Shown piece by piece: positions 19,634 through 28,567 of a DNA stretch of 64,000 nucleotides (its first letter is position 1; each line of letters starts with the position of its first letter). Made by a program: the position numbers and the translations under genes. The stretch spans positions 1,063,501-1,127,500 of the forward strand of contig NZ_UAPU01000005.1 of NCBI RefSeq assembly GCF_900445255.1, in the 5' to 3' direction. The notes beneath the pieces were generated by a model that was not told the DNA's origin, did not search any database, and saw only the letters and a program-made list of their open reading frames with translations. The DNA comes from Anaerobiospirillum thomasii (GTDB lineage: Bacteria; Pseudomonadota; Gammaproteobacteria; Enterobacterales; Succinivibrionaceae).

Positions 19634-20410
19634 TTAGATCTTCTGCAGATCCAAAACTTCTTTCATAGAATAAAGACCAGGCTTTTTATCTGCAAGCCAC
19701 ATGGCAGACTGCAGAGCACCGCGGGCAAAGGTGGCACGGGATGAGGCCTTGTGATTTAAAGACACTATCTCACCATCTGTGCAGAACATCACCTCATGAT
19801 CGCCTACAATATCGCCACCGCGGATTGAGCTAAAACCTATAGTGCCATACTGTCTGGCACCTGTAATACCATCACGGCCTGATACCATAACATCACGCAG
19901 CAGCACATTGCGTCCGGCGGCAGCTGCCTCACCCATAGCCAGAGCTGTACCAGATGGACAGTCTACCTTATAGCGGTGATGAGCCTCAACAATTTCAATA
20001 TCGGCATCCTGCATAATAGATGCAGTCTTTTTAATAAGTGATAAAAGTATATTGATACCTACAGAGAAGTTGGCTGCAAAAACAATTGGTATGTGTTTGG
20101 CATAGTCTTTAATCAGAGCCTTTTGATCATCATCAAAACCAGTGGTGCCAAGCACTACCTTAACATTATTGGCCTTGGCATACTCAAGTACTGACAGTGA
20201 ACATTCAGGACGGGTAAAATCAATAAACAGATCAGGCACAGAGCTTAAAGCTGATGGGTTGCCGACCACCTCTACATTACAGCCAAGAGGCAGAGATGAT
20301 GGATTTCTGTCAATACCGCATACAACTTTCAGACCATCCATACCAAGAGCGCTGTCCCACAGAACATGGCCCATACGTCCTGAAATTCCGACAATACCTA
20401 CTTTAAGCAT
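19634..20410 (-). CDS. dapB: 4-hydroxy-tetrahydrodipicolinate reductase
   Basis: 258 aa. NAD(P)H-dependent step of the diaminopimelate/lysine pathway. The N-terminus has the nucleotide-binding GISGRMG at residues 7-13; the mid-section has the reductase motif VLGTTGF and the DapB signature EAHHRYKVDCPSGTAL (about 139-154), whose His and Lys are catalytic. Slightly shorter than E. coli DapB (273 aa) but complete. The start codon abuts the stop of the upstream acetyltransferase gene, so translation is probably coupled. Last gene of the minus-strand unit before a terminator. Confidence 0.95.
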   Translation of the reverse strand: MLKVGIVGISGRMGHVLWDSALGMDGLKVVCGIDRNPSSLPLGCNVEVVGNPSALSSVPDLFIDFTRPECSLSVLEYAKANNVKVVLGTTGFDDDQKALIKDYAKHIPIVFAANFSVGINILLSLIKKTASIMQDADIEIVEAHHRYKVDCPSGTALAMGEAAAAGRNVLLRDVMVSGRDGITGARQYGTIGFSSIRGGDIVGDHEVMFCTDGEIVSLNHKASSRATFARGALQSAMWLADKKPGLYSMKEVLDLQKI

Positions 20411-20866
20411 TTACAGCTCCTTTATCATTTTTATCAGGTGTGAGTTTTCAAGCCTAGATTGTACAAAGTTATGGCGCTGATAAAAAGCTATTGCACTAAA
20501 ATTGTTCACTTCTACATCAAGAACCAGCCTTTTACCACCGTTTTGGCGCACCAGCTCTTCTGCCTTTAAAATCAGAGCTGTGCCTACACCACGTCTGAAA
20601 AAGTCCGGTCTTACATAAAAAGTCTGAATATAGGGTCTGATTCTGCTGCCATCCATACTTAAAAAACCAACAGCCTTGCCTGATGCATCATCAAAGGCCA
20701 GAAGCACCCTATGGGTTTTTTGCATATAACGGCACAGCCAGATGGAAAACATTTCTTTAAATGAAGGGCTCCACGGCTCGGCTCTTACCTCATACGGCAG
20801 TGCCTTGCATTCAATTGAAGCCACTGCCGAGAGATCCTTTAAGCGCGCCCAGCGTACTGTATACAT
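20411..20866 (-). CDS. GNAT-family acetyltransferase, RimI-like
   Basis: 151 aa. It has the compact GNAT layout of RimI-type N-terminal acetyltransferases: a strand ending IQTFYVRPDFF, the CoA-binding motif RRGVGTALILKAEELV (about residues 91-106), then LDVEVNNFSAIAFYQRHNF with the conserved Asn and Tyr. RimI itself acetylates ribosomal protein S18, but the fit here is at family level and the target is unknown. It sits 3 bp after recN and directly before dapB. Start ATG 20866 (MYTVRWARLKDLSAV) is typical of the family. Confidence 0.75.
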   Translation of the reverse strand: MYTVRWARLKDLSAVASIECKALPYEVRAEPWSPSFKEMFSIWLCRYMQKTHRVLLAFDDASGKAVGFLSMDGSRIRPYIQTFYVRPDFFRRGVGTALILKAEELVRQNGGKRLVLDVEVNNFSAIAFYQRHNFVQSRLENSHLIKMIKEL

Positions 20867-20869
20867 AGG

Positions 20870-22537
20870 CTATGACTCAAGCAGTGAACGAGCTGACTTT
20901 AAAGTATCCTCTGTCACCACATTGCCACCCATCATACGTGCCAGCTCATCCACGCGACCGTCAACATCGAGCAGATCTATTGTAGACTGCACACCATCAG
21001 AGCTGTTGAATTTTGCAACAAGATAGTGGCTTGTAGCCTTGGCAGCCACCTGCGGCAGATGGGTTATGGTAATAACCTGTACCTTGTGGCCTAAGGTCTT
21101 TAAAAGATCGCCTACAGATGAGGCTGTACGTCCTGAGATACCTGTATCGACCTCATCAAAGATTAAAGTCTGACAGCTCTCCTGCTTGAGGCTTAAAACC
21201 TCGATGGCAAGAGCCAGACGGGACAGCTCACCGCCTGAGGCCACATCACCTATGGCACGCAGCTCCTGTCCTCTGTTGGCACAGAAGATAAAGCTTACAT
21301 TATCCCTGCCCTCGGCACGCGGCTTGCACTCATTATCCACCTCAATGCTGACCTTGAATATGCCATCTGGCATAGCCAGAGTATGAATCTTGTCTGTAAC
21401 CTCAAGTGACATGCGCTCTGCAGCCTCATGTCTTTTGTCACTAAGCTCCTGACTCTTCTTTTCATAAATATCGCGCAGGGCTTTGACCTCAGCTGTCTTG
21501 GCGTTGATTTTATCTTTTAGCAGTAAAAAGTCGTCTATACGCTGCTGCAGCTGCTCTCTTTGCAGATACAGCTGTGAAGGAGCCACCCCAAAACGGCGTG
21601 AGAGCTCATGGCATTTGGACATTTTCTGCTCAATTTCAATTGAGCTTTGAGCTATACTGCTGCCAGCAATATCCGAAAGCATCTCCCTGGCATCGGCAAG
21701 ATAGGATAAGGCATTGTTAAGATTTTCAATTACAGGAGCTATGGTGCCTTTAGCATAATTCTCCACTCTTACCAGATCAGAGAGTCTTGCATTTAAAATA
21801 TCAATAATATTGCTCTCATCATTATCAAGCGCACCCAGAGCCAAAGTTACAGCTGAGTTTAAATGCTCTCTGTGCACCAGTGAGTCAAATGTTTTTTCAA
21901 GCTCCTCATAATCGCCCTTACCAAGCTCCAGGCGGTTTAGCTCCTCAAGCTCATGACGCAACGATTTGTAAAGAGCTGCCTCATCCTTTTGCAGTGTGGC
22001 AAGGGCTGTAAGCTCACGTCTTTTGACATTATAGGCATTAAAGGCAGCCTGAAGATCTGCACTTTCCTTTTCTAAACCTGCATAGCTGTCTAAAACCTTA
22101 AGCTGATTTTTCTCGTCAATAAGCTTGATGGAAGCATGTTGTCCGTGTATTGACACAAGATAGGCAGCAAGCTCCTTTAGAACACTTATGGTACTGCTTT
22201 GTGAGTTGACAAAAGCCCTTGATTTGCCATCGCGCTGTATCACACGGCGCAGCACCAGCTCATCTTCATTATCCTCATTTACAAGCTCAAGCTCTGTAAG
22301 TCTTGCCTTTAAGGCTGCATTATCTTTGATAGAGAAAATGGCACTGACCTGGCATTTGTCCATACCATCACGTATGACAAGAGAGTCAGCCCTGGCGCCG
22401 AGCACTAAAGACAGAGCATCGACAATAAGTGATTTGCCAGCTCCGGTCTCTCCTGTAATACAGGCCATACCTTTGTAAAAATCAATGTGTGAGGCACTAG
22501 AAAGAGCCAGATTGCTTACATCAAGATGCTCTAACAT
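20870..22537 (-). CDS. recN: DNA repair ATPase RecN
   Basis: 555 aa SMC-like ATPase acting early in double-strand-break repair and cohesion of damaged chromosomes. The N-terminal half-domain carries Walker A GETGAGKS at about residues 30-37. A long helical coiled-coil centre follows (about 150-380). The C-terminal half-domain has the ABC signature ASGGELSRLALA and Walker B LIFDEVDTGISG (about 460-471). Length matches E. coli RecN (553 aa). It lies 12 bp after nadK; the nadK-recN adjacency is common in gammaproteobacteria. No LexA box was identified in the short gap, so SOS control could only act from further upstream. Confidence 0.96.
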   Translation of the reverse strand: MLEHLDVSNLALSSASHIDFYKGMACITGETGAGKSLIVDALSLVLGARADSLVIRDGMDKCQVSAIFSIKDNAALKARLTELELVNEDNEDELVLRRVIQRDGKSRAFVNSQSSTISVLKELAAYLVSIHGQHASIKLIDEKNQLKVLDSYAGLEKESADLQAAFNAYNVKRRELTALATLQKDEAALYKSLRHELEELNRLELGKGDYEELEKTFDSLVHREHLNSAVTLALGALDNDESNIIDILNARLSDLVRVENYAKGTIAPVIENLNNALSYLADAREMLSDIAGSSIAQSSIEIEQKMSKCHELSRRFGVAPSQLYLQREQLQQRIDDFLLLKDKINAKTAEVKALRDIYEKKSQELSDKRHEAAERMSLEVTDKIHTLAMPDGIFKVSIEVDNECKPRAEGRDNVSFIFCANRGQELRAIGDVASGGELSRLALAIEVLSLKQESCQTLIFDEVDTGISGRTASSVGDLLKTLGHKVQVITITHLPQVAAKATSHYLVAKFNSSDGVQSTIDLLDVDGRVDELARMMGGNVVTEDTLKSARSLLES

Positions 22538-22549
22538 GTTTTATCCTAA

Positions 22550-23464
22550 TTAAAATAACTGCTGTCCCCAGCCTAGTTTCTGGCGCAGCACGCTGTAATA
22601 GTCATAACCTTCAGGGTGGATTAAAGTCAGCGGTGTCTTGTGCTGACAGATGGACACGGTGCAGTTGGTATCGCCGCGTATGGTAACCTGACCGTCACAG
22701 TTGATATTGATCCACTCAGGAGTCTCAGGTCTTTCAAAATCAATTCTTACAGCAGATGAACCTGGAATAATAATAGGTGAGCAGTTAAGTGACTGCGGGA
22801 ACATAGGCACCAGTGACAGCACATCAAGATGCGGCTCAATAATAGGACCGCCTGCTGAGAGTGAATATGCTGTTGATCCTGTAGGTGTATTGACAATGAT
22901 GCCATCACCACGCAGTGAATACATAAAATTATCATCAATGCTTACAGAAAACACCATCATGTGCGCCAGCATACCTGAGTGAATGACGGTTTCATTGGTG
23001 GCAAGAGACTGTCCTACAAGCTCACTTGCACCATCTTCATTCTCACGTGTGACTCTGACATCAAGCATCATGCGCATTTCTTTGGTATAACGGCCTGCCA
23101 CAATGGAGGTTAGAGCCTGATGCAGCTGTGAAGGAGACACATCGGTTAAAAGTCCAAGATGGCCACGGTTGACTCCAAGCACTGGCACATTAAGATCCAC
23201 AAGTGTTCTTGCAGCTCCAAGTACAGAGCCGTCACCGCCTACAACAATGATCAGATCCTGATTTTGCATCTGCTTTCTTGAAATGCATGGTACCTCAGGA
23301 ATGTTAAAACCTACAGAGGTATTCTGATCAAGATAGGCTGTAACACCTAAAGACTGTAAAAATGAAGCTATCTCGCGTATGGCGCCTGCAACAGGACGCT
23401 TATAGACTTTTGATACAATAATGGCTGACTTGATTGGTTTGTGCTTGCTTTCTTTATCCAACAT
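22550..23464 (-). CDS. nadK: NAD kinase
   Basis: 304 aa (E. coli 292). Phosphorylates NAD to NADP. The hallmark GGDGS is at residues 77-81 in LIIVVGGDGSVLGAAR, and the second conserved block NTPTGSTAYSLSAGGPII lies near residues 190-207. The ~15-residue N-terminal extension is charged and variable. First gene of the minus-strand unit nadK-recN-rimI-like-dapB. The upstream gap to the secreted-protein gene is 90 bp with no strong terminator visible, so read-through from upstream is possible. Confidence 0.96.
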   Translation of the reverse strand: MLDKESKHKPIKSAIIVSKVYKRPVAGAIREIASFLQSLGVTAYLDQNTSVGFNIPEVPCISRKQMQNQDLIIVVGGDGSVLGAARTLVDLNVPVLGVNRGHLGLLTDVSPSQLHQALTSIVAGRYTKEMRMMLDVRVTRENEDGASELVGQSLATNETVIHSGMLAHMMVFSVSIDDNFMYSLRGDGIIVNTPTGSTAYSLSAGGPIIEPHLDVLSLVPMFPQSLNCSPIIIPGSSAVRIDFERPETPEWININCDGQVTIRGDTNCTVSICQHKTPLTLIHPEGYDYYSVLRQKLGWGQQLF

Positions 23465-23554
23465 AATACATGTCTTCTGCTAAGATTAATCCTGTACACA
23501 ATTGTACCTAATAATGCCCATCTTTTGTTGTACTTTCATATCAAAATTAAAGAC

Positions 23555-24544
23555 TTATTCTTTGTAGCGGCGCTGATTTTTGGCATCATAGATTATGTTT
23601 TTATTCACAAGAGAGCTTTTGCTGTCATTTATGATGGCACCCTCCTCGCGCATGGTGCCCATATTTTCACACACAGCCGCATTCTGCAACTCAAGTCTGC
23701 CACCCTTTTTAATGTGCATATTGCCTTTGTTGACAAAATCAGTGGCAATGAGACTTAAATTGCCCTCAACGTCAATATCGTTTTTATTAAGACCTGAGGC
23801 ATGGTTTAAAAAGATAAGTGTACCATGACGGTTGATATCAAAAAGACTGCTGTTTTCAAAAACCGATCTGTCATCAAAGGTCATAAGTCCGTTTAAAAGC
23901 ACCTGTCTGTAGCTTTTAAAGGATGATCTGTCATGGGCTATAAATGAGCTTTTTGTATCTATGTTAAATTTGCCGTGATTAACATAGCGACCATGGGAGA
24001 TAAGATCAAATGTAGCCTGTTTAAAATCAAGTGTGCCTTTATTGTCAAAACTGCCGTTTTTAAAAGTTATGCGTGAATTTTCAAAGGCCATGGTGCCTGA
24101 GTTGACAAAGGAGGCATCCATAGAATTTATAGAGGACTGATTCTGTACAAAAAACCTGCCTTTATTGTAAAAAAATGAAGAGCTTAGATTTAAAGAGGCT
24201 TTCTCCTTTAAAACCAATGTACCATGAATTTCAAGCACGGAGCCGCTTTTGACACTGACAGAGGCATCTCTTGTTGCCATCATCTCACCGCGGATGATAA
24301 ATCTGGCATTGGTTAAATTTATAACAGAGCCTTTTAAGGTGGCACTTCTGCCACCCTTTAAAATCAGCGTACCGTGATTTCTTATAGTGCCATTGAGCTC
24401 CTGACCGCCCTGCAGTTCAAAACACTGTTTAGGTGCAATAAGCGATGGTATCTTGTCGCCCTTTTCAATGACAGTGCAGGCACTGTAGGCGCTAAATGGC
24501 AGAGACAAAACTAAAGATAACAGCAGAGCTTTAATCCAAAACAT
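23555..24544 (-). CDS. Secreted repeat protein, probably parallel beta-helix
   Basis: 329 aa from ATG 24544, chosen because it gives a clean signal peptide (MFWIKALLLSLVLSLPFSAYSA) and follows GGGGGAAGG; the frame remains open upstream to 24763 with sequence of a different character. The mature protein is built from about twelve degenerate ~20-residue units with turns of the N-x-G type (IRNHGTL, FYNKGRF, FVNSGTM, FDNKGTL, YVNHGKF, FVNKGNM, CENMGTM). That is the pattern expected of a right-handed parallel beta-helix such as those of pectate-lyase-like or filamentous-haemagglutinin-like proteins. No autotransporter barrel or anchor is present. Function unknown; a surface or periplasmic structural or adhesive role is a guess. 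Confidence 0.7.
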   Translation of the reverse strand: MFWIKALLLSLVLSLPFSAYSACTVIEKGDKIPSLIAPKQCFELQGGQELNGTIRNHGTLILKGGRSATLKGSVINLTNARFIIRGEMMATRDASVSVKSGSVLEIHGTLVLKEKASLNLSSSFFYNKGRFFVQNQSSINSMDASFVNSGTMAFENSRITFKNGSFDNKGTLDFKQATFDLISHGRYVNHGKFNIDTKSSFIAHDRSSFKSYRQVLLNGLMTFDDRSVFENSSLFDINRHGTLIFLNHASGLNKNDIDVEGNLSLIATDFVNKGNMHIKKGGRLELQNAAVCENMGTMREEGAIINDSKSSLVNKNIIYDAKNQRRYKE

Positions 24545-24753
24545 CCTTCCCCCGGCTCTTTTTTTCTGTATTGTACTAAAAGCTATGAATTTTTGCTCCA
24601 TCTGACTGCTTATCAAAGCGTCATTCTTGGGTAATAAATTAAAAAATTTAAAAAAAAGTAAAAAAAACACTTGCAGAATCTTTCTTACAGTTATAAGATC
24701 TACATCACAAAATTTAGAGATAATTTTTAAAATTTTGAGAAGTAATACACAAA

Positions 24754-25125
24754 GTGTTAGCAAATGGTATCTACTCAGTTATCCTGCTGGTGATGTCAAA
24801 CATCTTTATGACCCTGGCATGGTACGGACACCTAAAAATGAAAGAGGATTATTCATGGTTTGCCTCTTTACCTTTGCTTGGTGTAATACTTTTTAGCTGG
24901 GCTCTGGCTTTTTTTGAATACTGCCTGCAGGTCCCTGCTAATAGATTAGGTTTCAAAGGTGCCGGTGGACCCTTTGACATAATGCAGCTTAAGGTTATAC
25001 AGGAAGTTATAACTCTTGTGGTGTTTACCATCTTCTCTGTCATAGCTTTCAAGCTTGAGCTTAGATGGAATCATCTTGCAGCCTGCTTATGTCTCATTGC
25101 TGCCGTGTACTTTACATTTAGATAA
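24754..25125 (+). CDS. DMT-superfamily small membrane protein (DUF486)
   Basis: 123 aa with four hydrophobic segments. The opening SVILLVMSNIFMTLAWYGHLK is characteristic of the DUF486 family, distant relatives of the EmrE-like small multidrug transporters, and VPANRLGF and MQLKVIQEVITL fit its conserved middle. The start is taken as GTG 24754, as family members begin only a few residues before TM1; a Shine-Dalgarno is not clear. It is divergent from the secreted protein gene. Transported substrate unknown. Confidence 0.8.
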   Translation: MLANGIYSVILLVMSNIFMTLAWYGHLKMKEDYSWFASLPLLGVILFSWALAFFEYCLQVPANRLGFKGAGGPFDIMQLKVIQEVITLVVFTIFSVIAFKLELRWNHLAACLCLIAAVYFTFR

Positions 25126-25156
25126 CGTTTTTCATATACAATCCTCCTATAACAGC

Positions 25157-25186
25157 AAAAGGCCACCTAAGTGGCCTTTTCTTTTT
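25157..25186. terminator. Bidirectional terminator between convergent genes
   Basis: AAAAGGCCAC-CTAA-GTGGCCTTTT, followed on the plus strand by CTTTTT. It serves the DMT gene on plus, and its symmetric arms also suit the minus-strand gene ending at 25191. Confidence 0.8.
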
Positions 25187-25190
25187 GTAT

Positions 25191-26201
25191 TTATTCAAAA
25201 TTACTCTCATCAAGAGGCTGCGGTGCCTGTAAATCACAAACAGCTCTGCGCCCCAGCAGATCCTTTAATTTATATGGCTCAAGCCCCATGCCAGGTCTTA
25301 TCGTACGCACATGCTCTTGCGTCAGAACCTCACCTTGTTTAATATCAGCTACAAGATAGACCGAGCGGCGAAACTTCATGCTGCCCTTATCCTCTTCAAA
25401 ACGTCTGATGCCATGTACACCAAGTGATCCGTACACTGTCTTGCAGTGCTCTGCAAGGCAGCGCAGCTCCTGCACATTCATAGAAAAGGCACTGTCAACG
25501 CCACCTGCCTTGCGTGTATCAATGAAATGTTTTTCAATCATGGAGGCACCAAGAGCAATGGCGGCAATATCCAGAGTATCACCTATTGAGTGATTGGACA
25601 GACCTACAGCACAGCCATAGCGCTCTGCAAAAAAAGGAATTGTGTTTAAATTGAACATGGCAGGATCTGCAGGATACCTGCTTTCACAGTGTAGCAGAGT
25701 AAGATCGTTGCCATAGCGTTTGACAATATCCACAGCTCTGTCAATCTCATCCAGTCTTGCAAGTCCAGTTGACATAATTATTGGCTTTTTAGTCTGTGCA
25801 CAGTATTCAATAAGCTCAAGATAGTTGATTTCAAAGGAGGCTATCTTATACCAGGGACAGTCAACAGCCTCAAGAGCATCCACATCTTCAAATGAAAAAG
25901 GACTTGAGAACAGTAAAATACCTCTGTCTTTTGCAAATTCAAACAGAGGTTTGACCCACTGCGCTGGAGTCTTGGCCTCTTTATAGAGATCGTATAATTT
26001 ATAGCCATCCCACAGCCCGCCTTTTAATATAAATTCATCATGGCTACAGTCAATGGTCAGACTGTCCTCACTATAGGTCTGAATTTTTACAGCATCAGCT
26101 CCGTTTTCATGGGCAAGAGCAATAAGATCCATGGCTCTTTGCAGACTGCCTGAGTGATTGCCAGAGAGCTCTGCGACAATTACAGGTGATTTTTTGTGCA
26201 T
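25191..26201 (-). CDS. pseI: Pseudaminic acid synthase (NeuB family)
   Basis: 336 aa. NeuB-type enzymes condense phosphoenolpyruvate with an amino sugar to give a nonulosonic acid. The N-terminal TIM barrel (about residues 5-265) has AELSGNH, KIQTY and the block GGLWDGYKLYDLYKEAKTP, which I associate with PseI (pseudaminic acid) rather than sialic-acid NeuB. A C-terminal SAF antifreeze-like domain begins around residue 280 (RRSVYLVADIKQGEVLT). ATG 26201 is preferred because GGAG lies 9 nt upstream; ATG 26216 has no ribosome site. No other pseudaminic-acid genes are in view, so the rest of the pathway must lie elsewhere. Product decorates flagellin or surface glycans in known cases. Confidence 0.82.
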   Translation of the reverse strand: MHKKSPVIVAELSGNHSGSLQRAMDLIALAHENGADAVKIQTYSEDSLTIDCSHDEFILKGGLWDGYKLYDLYKEAKTPAQWVKPLFEFAKDRGILLFSSPFSFEDVDALEAVDCPWYKIASFEINYLELIEYCAQTKKPIIMSTGLARLDEIDRAVDIVKRYGNDLTLLHCESRYPADPAMFNLNTIPFFAERYGCAVGLSNHSIGDTLDIAAIALGASMIEKHFIDTRKAGGVDSAFSMNVQELRCLAEHCKTVYGSLGVHGIRRFEEDKGSMKFRRSVYLVADIKQGEVLTQEHVRTIRPGMGLEPYKLKDLLGRRAVCDLQAPQPLDESNFE

Positions 26202-26292
26202 TTTTAGAATCTCCATAAACTATATAAAGCCTATGAATTTAATGCTTAAAAATCAAGAGAAAATGCAAGAAGATGAGTGATTTGGGATAGTG

Positions 26293-26326
26293 TTTTAAGA
26301 TCCTGCCTGTAAAGTACAGGCAGGAT
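26293..26326 (-). terminator. Terminator after the amino-acid binding protein gene
   Basis: A strong stem, ATCCTGCCTGTA pairing with TACAGGCAGGAT around a 3-nt loop, followed on the minus strand by CTTAAAA. It lies just past the stop at 26335. Confidence 0.7.
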
Positions 26327-26334
26327 AGATACTA

Positions 26335-27084
26335 TTAGATATATTTGTTTAAGATCTTCTCATAGGTGCCGTCAGCTTTAACCTCTTTAAGACCCTCGTT
26401 GAATTTCTTTAAAAGTTCCTGATTCTTGCCTTTTTTCACAGCAAAACCATAGGTTGGTGAGCCGTACATGTCCTCAACAGCAATGCGCAGATCATTCTCA
26501 AGTCCTGCCTTGATGGCATAGGAAATTACAGGGAAATCCTCCATGTAAAAATCAACAGCCTTGCTCTTTACAGCCTGTACCACATCAGATGTCATGGTAA
26601 AATACTGCAGCTTTAAGTTGTATTTATCCTTGTTCTTTTCAGCAAATTCCATACCGTAGGTGCCCTTTTTGATGCCAGGCTTGGTATCTTTGATATCCTC
26701 AATCTTGTTGATGCGCAGATCATCCTTGCGGGTTACAATGCAAAGACCTGATTTGAAATATGGATCGGAGAAATCAACTATTTTCTTTCTCTCATCTGAC
26801 ATATTGATGCCGTCGATAGCGCCGTCAATCTGACCTGAAACTATGCCAGGAATTACGCCATCAAAGTTCATGACAACAAGCTCATACTTAAAATTCTGTC
26901 TTTTGGCAATTTCATCTAAAAGATCAATTTCAATACCCACAAACTTGCCCTGTGGATTTTTATATGAAAATGGTGGGTAGGAGGCGTCTATTGCAATTTT
27001 ATAAGCTTTTTCCTCAGCCTGGGCTGCACTGACAAGACCTACAGCTAAGGCTGCACATAACATAAGATTCTTAACAAATTTCAT
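26335..27084 (-). CDS. Periplasmic amino-acid-binding protein (ABC, family 3)
   Basis: 249 aa with signal peptide MKFVKNLMLCAALAVGLVSAAQA. The mature part opens YKIAIDASYPPFSYKNPQGKF and has the family-3 solute-binding signature GIEIDLLDEIA and MSDERKKIVDFSDPYF; it is of ArtJ/HisJ/LAO size. It binds a polar or basic amino acid in the periplasm for an ABC importer. No permease or ATPase gene adjoins it, so the partner lies elsewhere. It is monocistronic: a 148-bp gap upstream towards the defence island and a terminator downstream. Confidence 0.88.
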   Translation of the reverse strand: MKFVKNLMLCAALAVGLVSAAQAEEKAYKIAIDASYPPFSYKNPQGKFVGIEIDLLDEIAKRQNFKYELVVMNFDGVIPGIVSGQIDGAIDGINMSDERKKIVDFSDPYFKSGLCIVTRKDDLRINKIEDIKDTKPGIKKGTYGMEFAEKNKDKYNLKLQYFTMTSDVVQAVKSKAVDFYMEDFPVISYAIKAGLENDLRIAVEDMYGSPTYGFAVKKGKNQELLKKFNEGLKEVKADGTYEKILNKYI

Positions 27085-27232
27085 GATTTTTCCTTATTCT
27101 TATAGTCAATGTCGCCTATGATAATCTTATATTGTGTAACTTTTGTTAAAAGTGATATAAAAAGTCCATTTTGTACCATATTGATTCTATACTAAGTCAA
27201 AATCAGGTGCCCTCATGGGAAGATCATGATCT

Positions 27233-28411
27233 TTATAAAATCTTTTGCTTTTGCAATGCAAATTCTATAGCTTTTTTTGCTCTGCCCTGTATGCACAGCT
27301 CAAGAGGCTCAAGCCATGAATCACTTAGATTGAATTCATTATGTCTTGTAAAACAAAAACTTGATAATTGTGTAAGATTTTCAATATGGCGTGGCTGAAC
27401 AAAAACTCTTAACTGTTCGTCAAATGACAATTCAAAATAGCTCTTTTTGATAGATATTGCTTTTTCTATTTCCTTAAGCTCATCATAGGTCAGAAAATTC
27501 ATCATAGAAAAGCCATTGTCAAAAATAGGTGCTGCGCGCAGGATCTTATTTGTATTATTGTCTACAATCATACCAAAGTTGCCCAAATGCCTATCTTTGT
27601 TGCAGATAAGTGCGTCAAAGAGCATCAGATCCTCAAAAGTCTCATCTCCGAAAATTTCAGAAATCTCTTGCATCAATTTAACTTTGTTGCTTTCACGAGG
27701 CTCTTTTAACAGATTATAAACAGGGATGTAACCTTCATTTTCATTGGTAAACAAAAGGCAGGAACTTACAACTTGATTATGAAAAAGTTTTAAATCGTAT
27801 GAGACACAATCAAATTGCATGACTTTTGCAACTTGAGCCATGAAAAACTCACTATAGGCTTCTTTTCCGCCATTGGCATACTCTTGTGTTGTGCCCTTAT
27901 AAAGATAGATTTGCCCATTTTCTCTGTGCCAGCATTTTTTAAGCATGCCATTAGTTGTGTATTCTGGTGAGCTTGTAAAACCTGTCACTCTTTTTATCTC
28001 ATCGCCAAAGGAGGCGCGCTCTAATGCATCACTAAATTCATTTTCATAAAGATTGAAATCTGCCCATTTGTAATCTGAATTAGCAGGCACTATCCAGTAC
28101 GCATCATTCAATGATAAGCCAAGAGAAACGTTAATATAGTCCATAAGCATCTCTTTGCCACTTTGACTATACGTTGCAATGATTTTTTCAACAAATTGTC
28201 TGTTTTGAGGTACTTTTCTATTTTTGATAAATGATTCTAAGGATGCAAGCAGGTTATCTGTTCTAATTTGTATAGGCAACAGGTTTTCATCAACAATCAA
28301 GGCATCTTTAAAATATGTATTGTTAAAAGACTGTCCCTTGAAACTTTGAGTCTCTATCTGCACTTCAAATTTTAAAACGTCTTTATCTTTATTTTTTAAA
28401 ATATAAAGCAT
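27233..28411 (-). CDS. HipA-like protein kinase, no antitoxin partner visible
   Basis: 392 aa. The C-terminal two-thirds matches the HipA/CtkA kinase fold: the P-loop-like GFTSSPEYTTNGMLKKCW (about residues 143-160), the catalytic loop LICNKDRHLGNFGMIVD and the metal-binding APIFDNGFSM. HipA proteins phosphorylate targets such as GltX and cause growth arrest. Two things differ from the classic module: no HipB antitoxin gene precedes it, and residues 1-130 are not recognisable. Upstream lies a 9-bp stem-loop, a 16-bp palindrome and a tandem-repeat array that could be its operator or transcript-control region. AT-rich like the R-M genes beside it. CtkA-like solo kinases exist, so a toxin role is inference. 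Confidence 0.75.
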   Translation of the reverse strand: MLYILKNKDKDVLKFEVQIETQSFKGQSFNNTYFKDALIVDENLLPIQIRTDNLLASLESFIKNRKVPQNRQFVEKIIATYSQSGKEMLMDYINVSLGLSLNDAYWIVPANSDYKWADFNLYENEFSDALERASFGDEIKRVTGFTSSPEYTTNGMLKKCWHRENGQIYLYKGTTQEYANGGKEAYSEFFMAQVAKVMQFDCVSYDLKLFHNQVVSSCLLFTNENEGYIPVYNLLKEPRESNKVKLMQEISEIFGDETFEDLMLFDALICNKDRHLGNFGMIVDNNTNKILRAAPIFDNGFSMMNFLTYDELKEIEKAISIKKSYFELSFDEQLRVFVQPRHIENLTQLSSFCFTRHNEFNLSDSWLEPLELCIQGRAKKAIEFALQKQKIL

Positions 28412-28515
28412 TGTTTATCCGTTTTATCATGAGAGAATGTATATCAGTGAACTTAGCATTTAAGCTCAAGTTACATATCTTTAAAGTCACTCACAAATAG
28501 ACTGCAAGACACAAT

Positions 28516-28567
28516 CTGACAAGATTGCTGAATCTTCTTTTGTTCTTGTCAGGTTATAATTATAACC
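28516..28567. promoter_or_regulatory. Stem-loop and 16-bp palindrome upstream of the HipA-like gene
   Basis: CTGACAAGA (28516-28524) pairs with TCTTGTCAG (28544-28552). Immediately after it GGTTATAATTATAACC (28552-28567) is a perfect palindrome that leads into the first tandem-repeat unit and shares its TATAACC core. Terminator, operator or both; not decidable by eye. Confidence 0.5.

Noticed and set aside
27085..27232. Left attachment site matching the guaA 3' end
   Set aside because: No copy of the guaA terminal sequence (ACTCCCACTCAATGG) was found in this gap or elsewhere left of the island.
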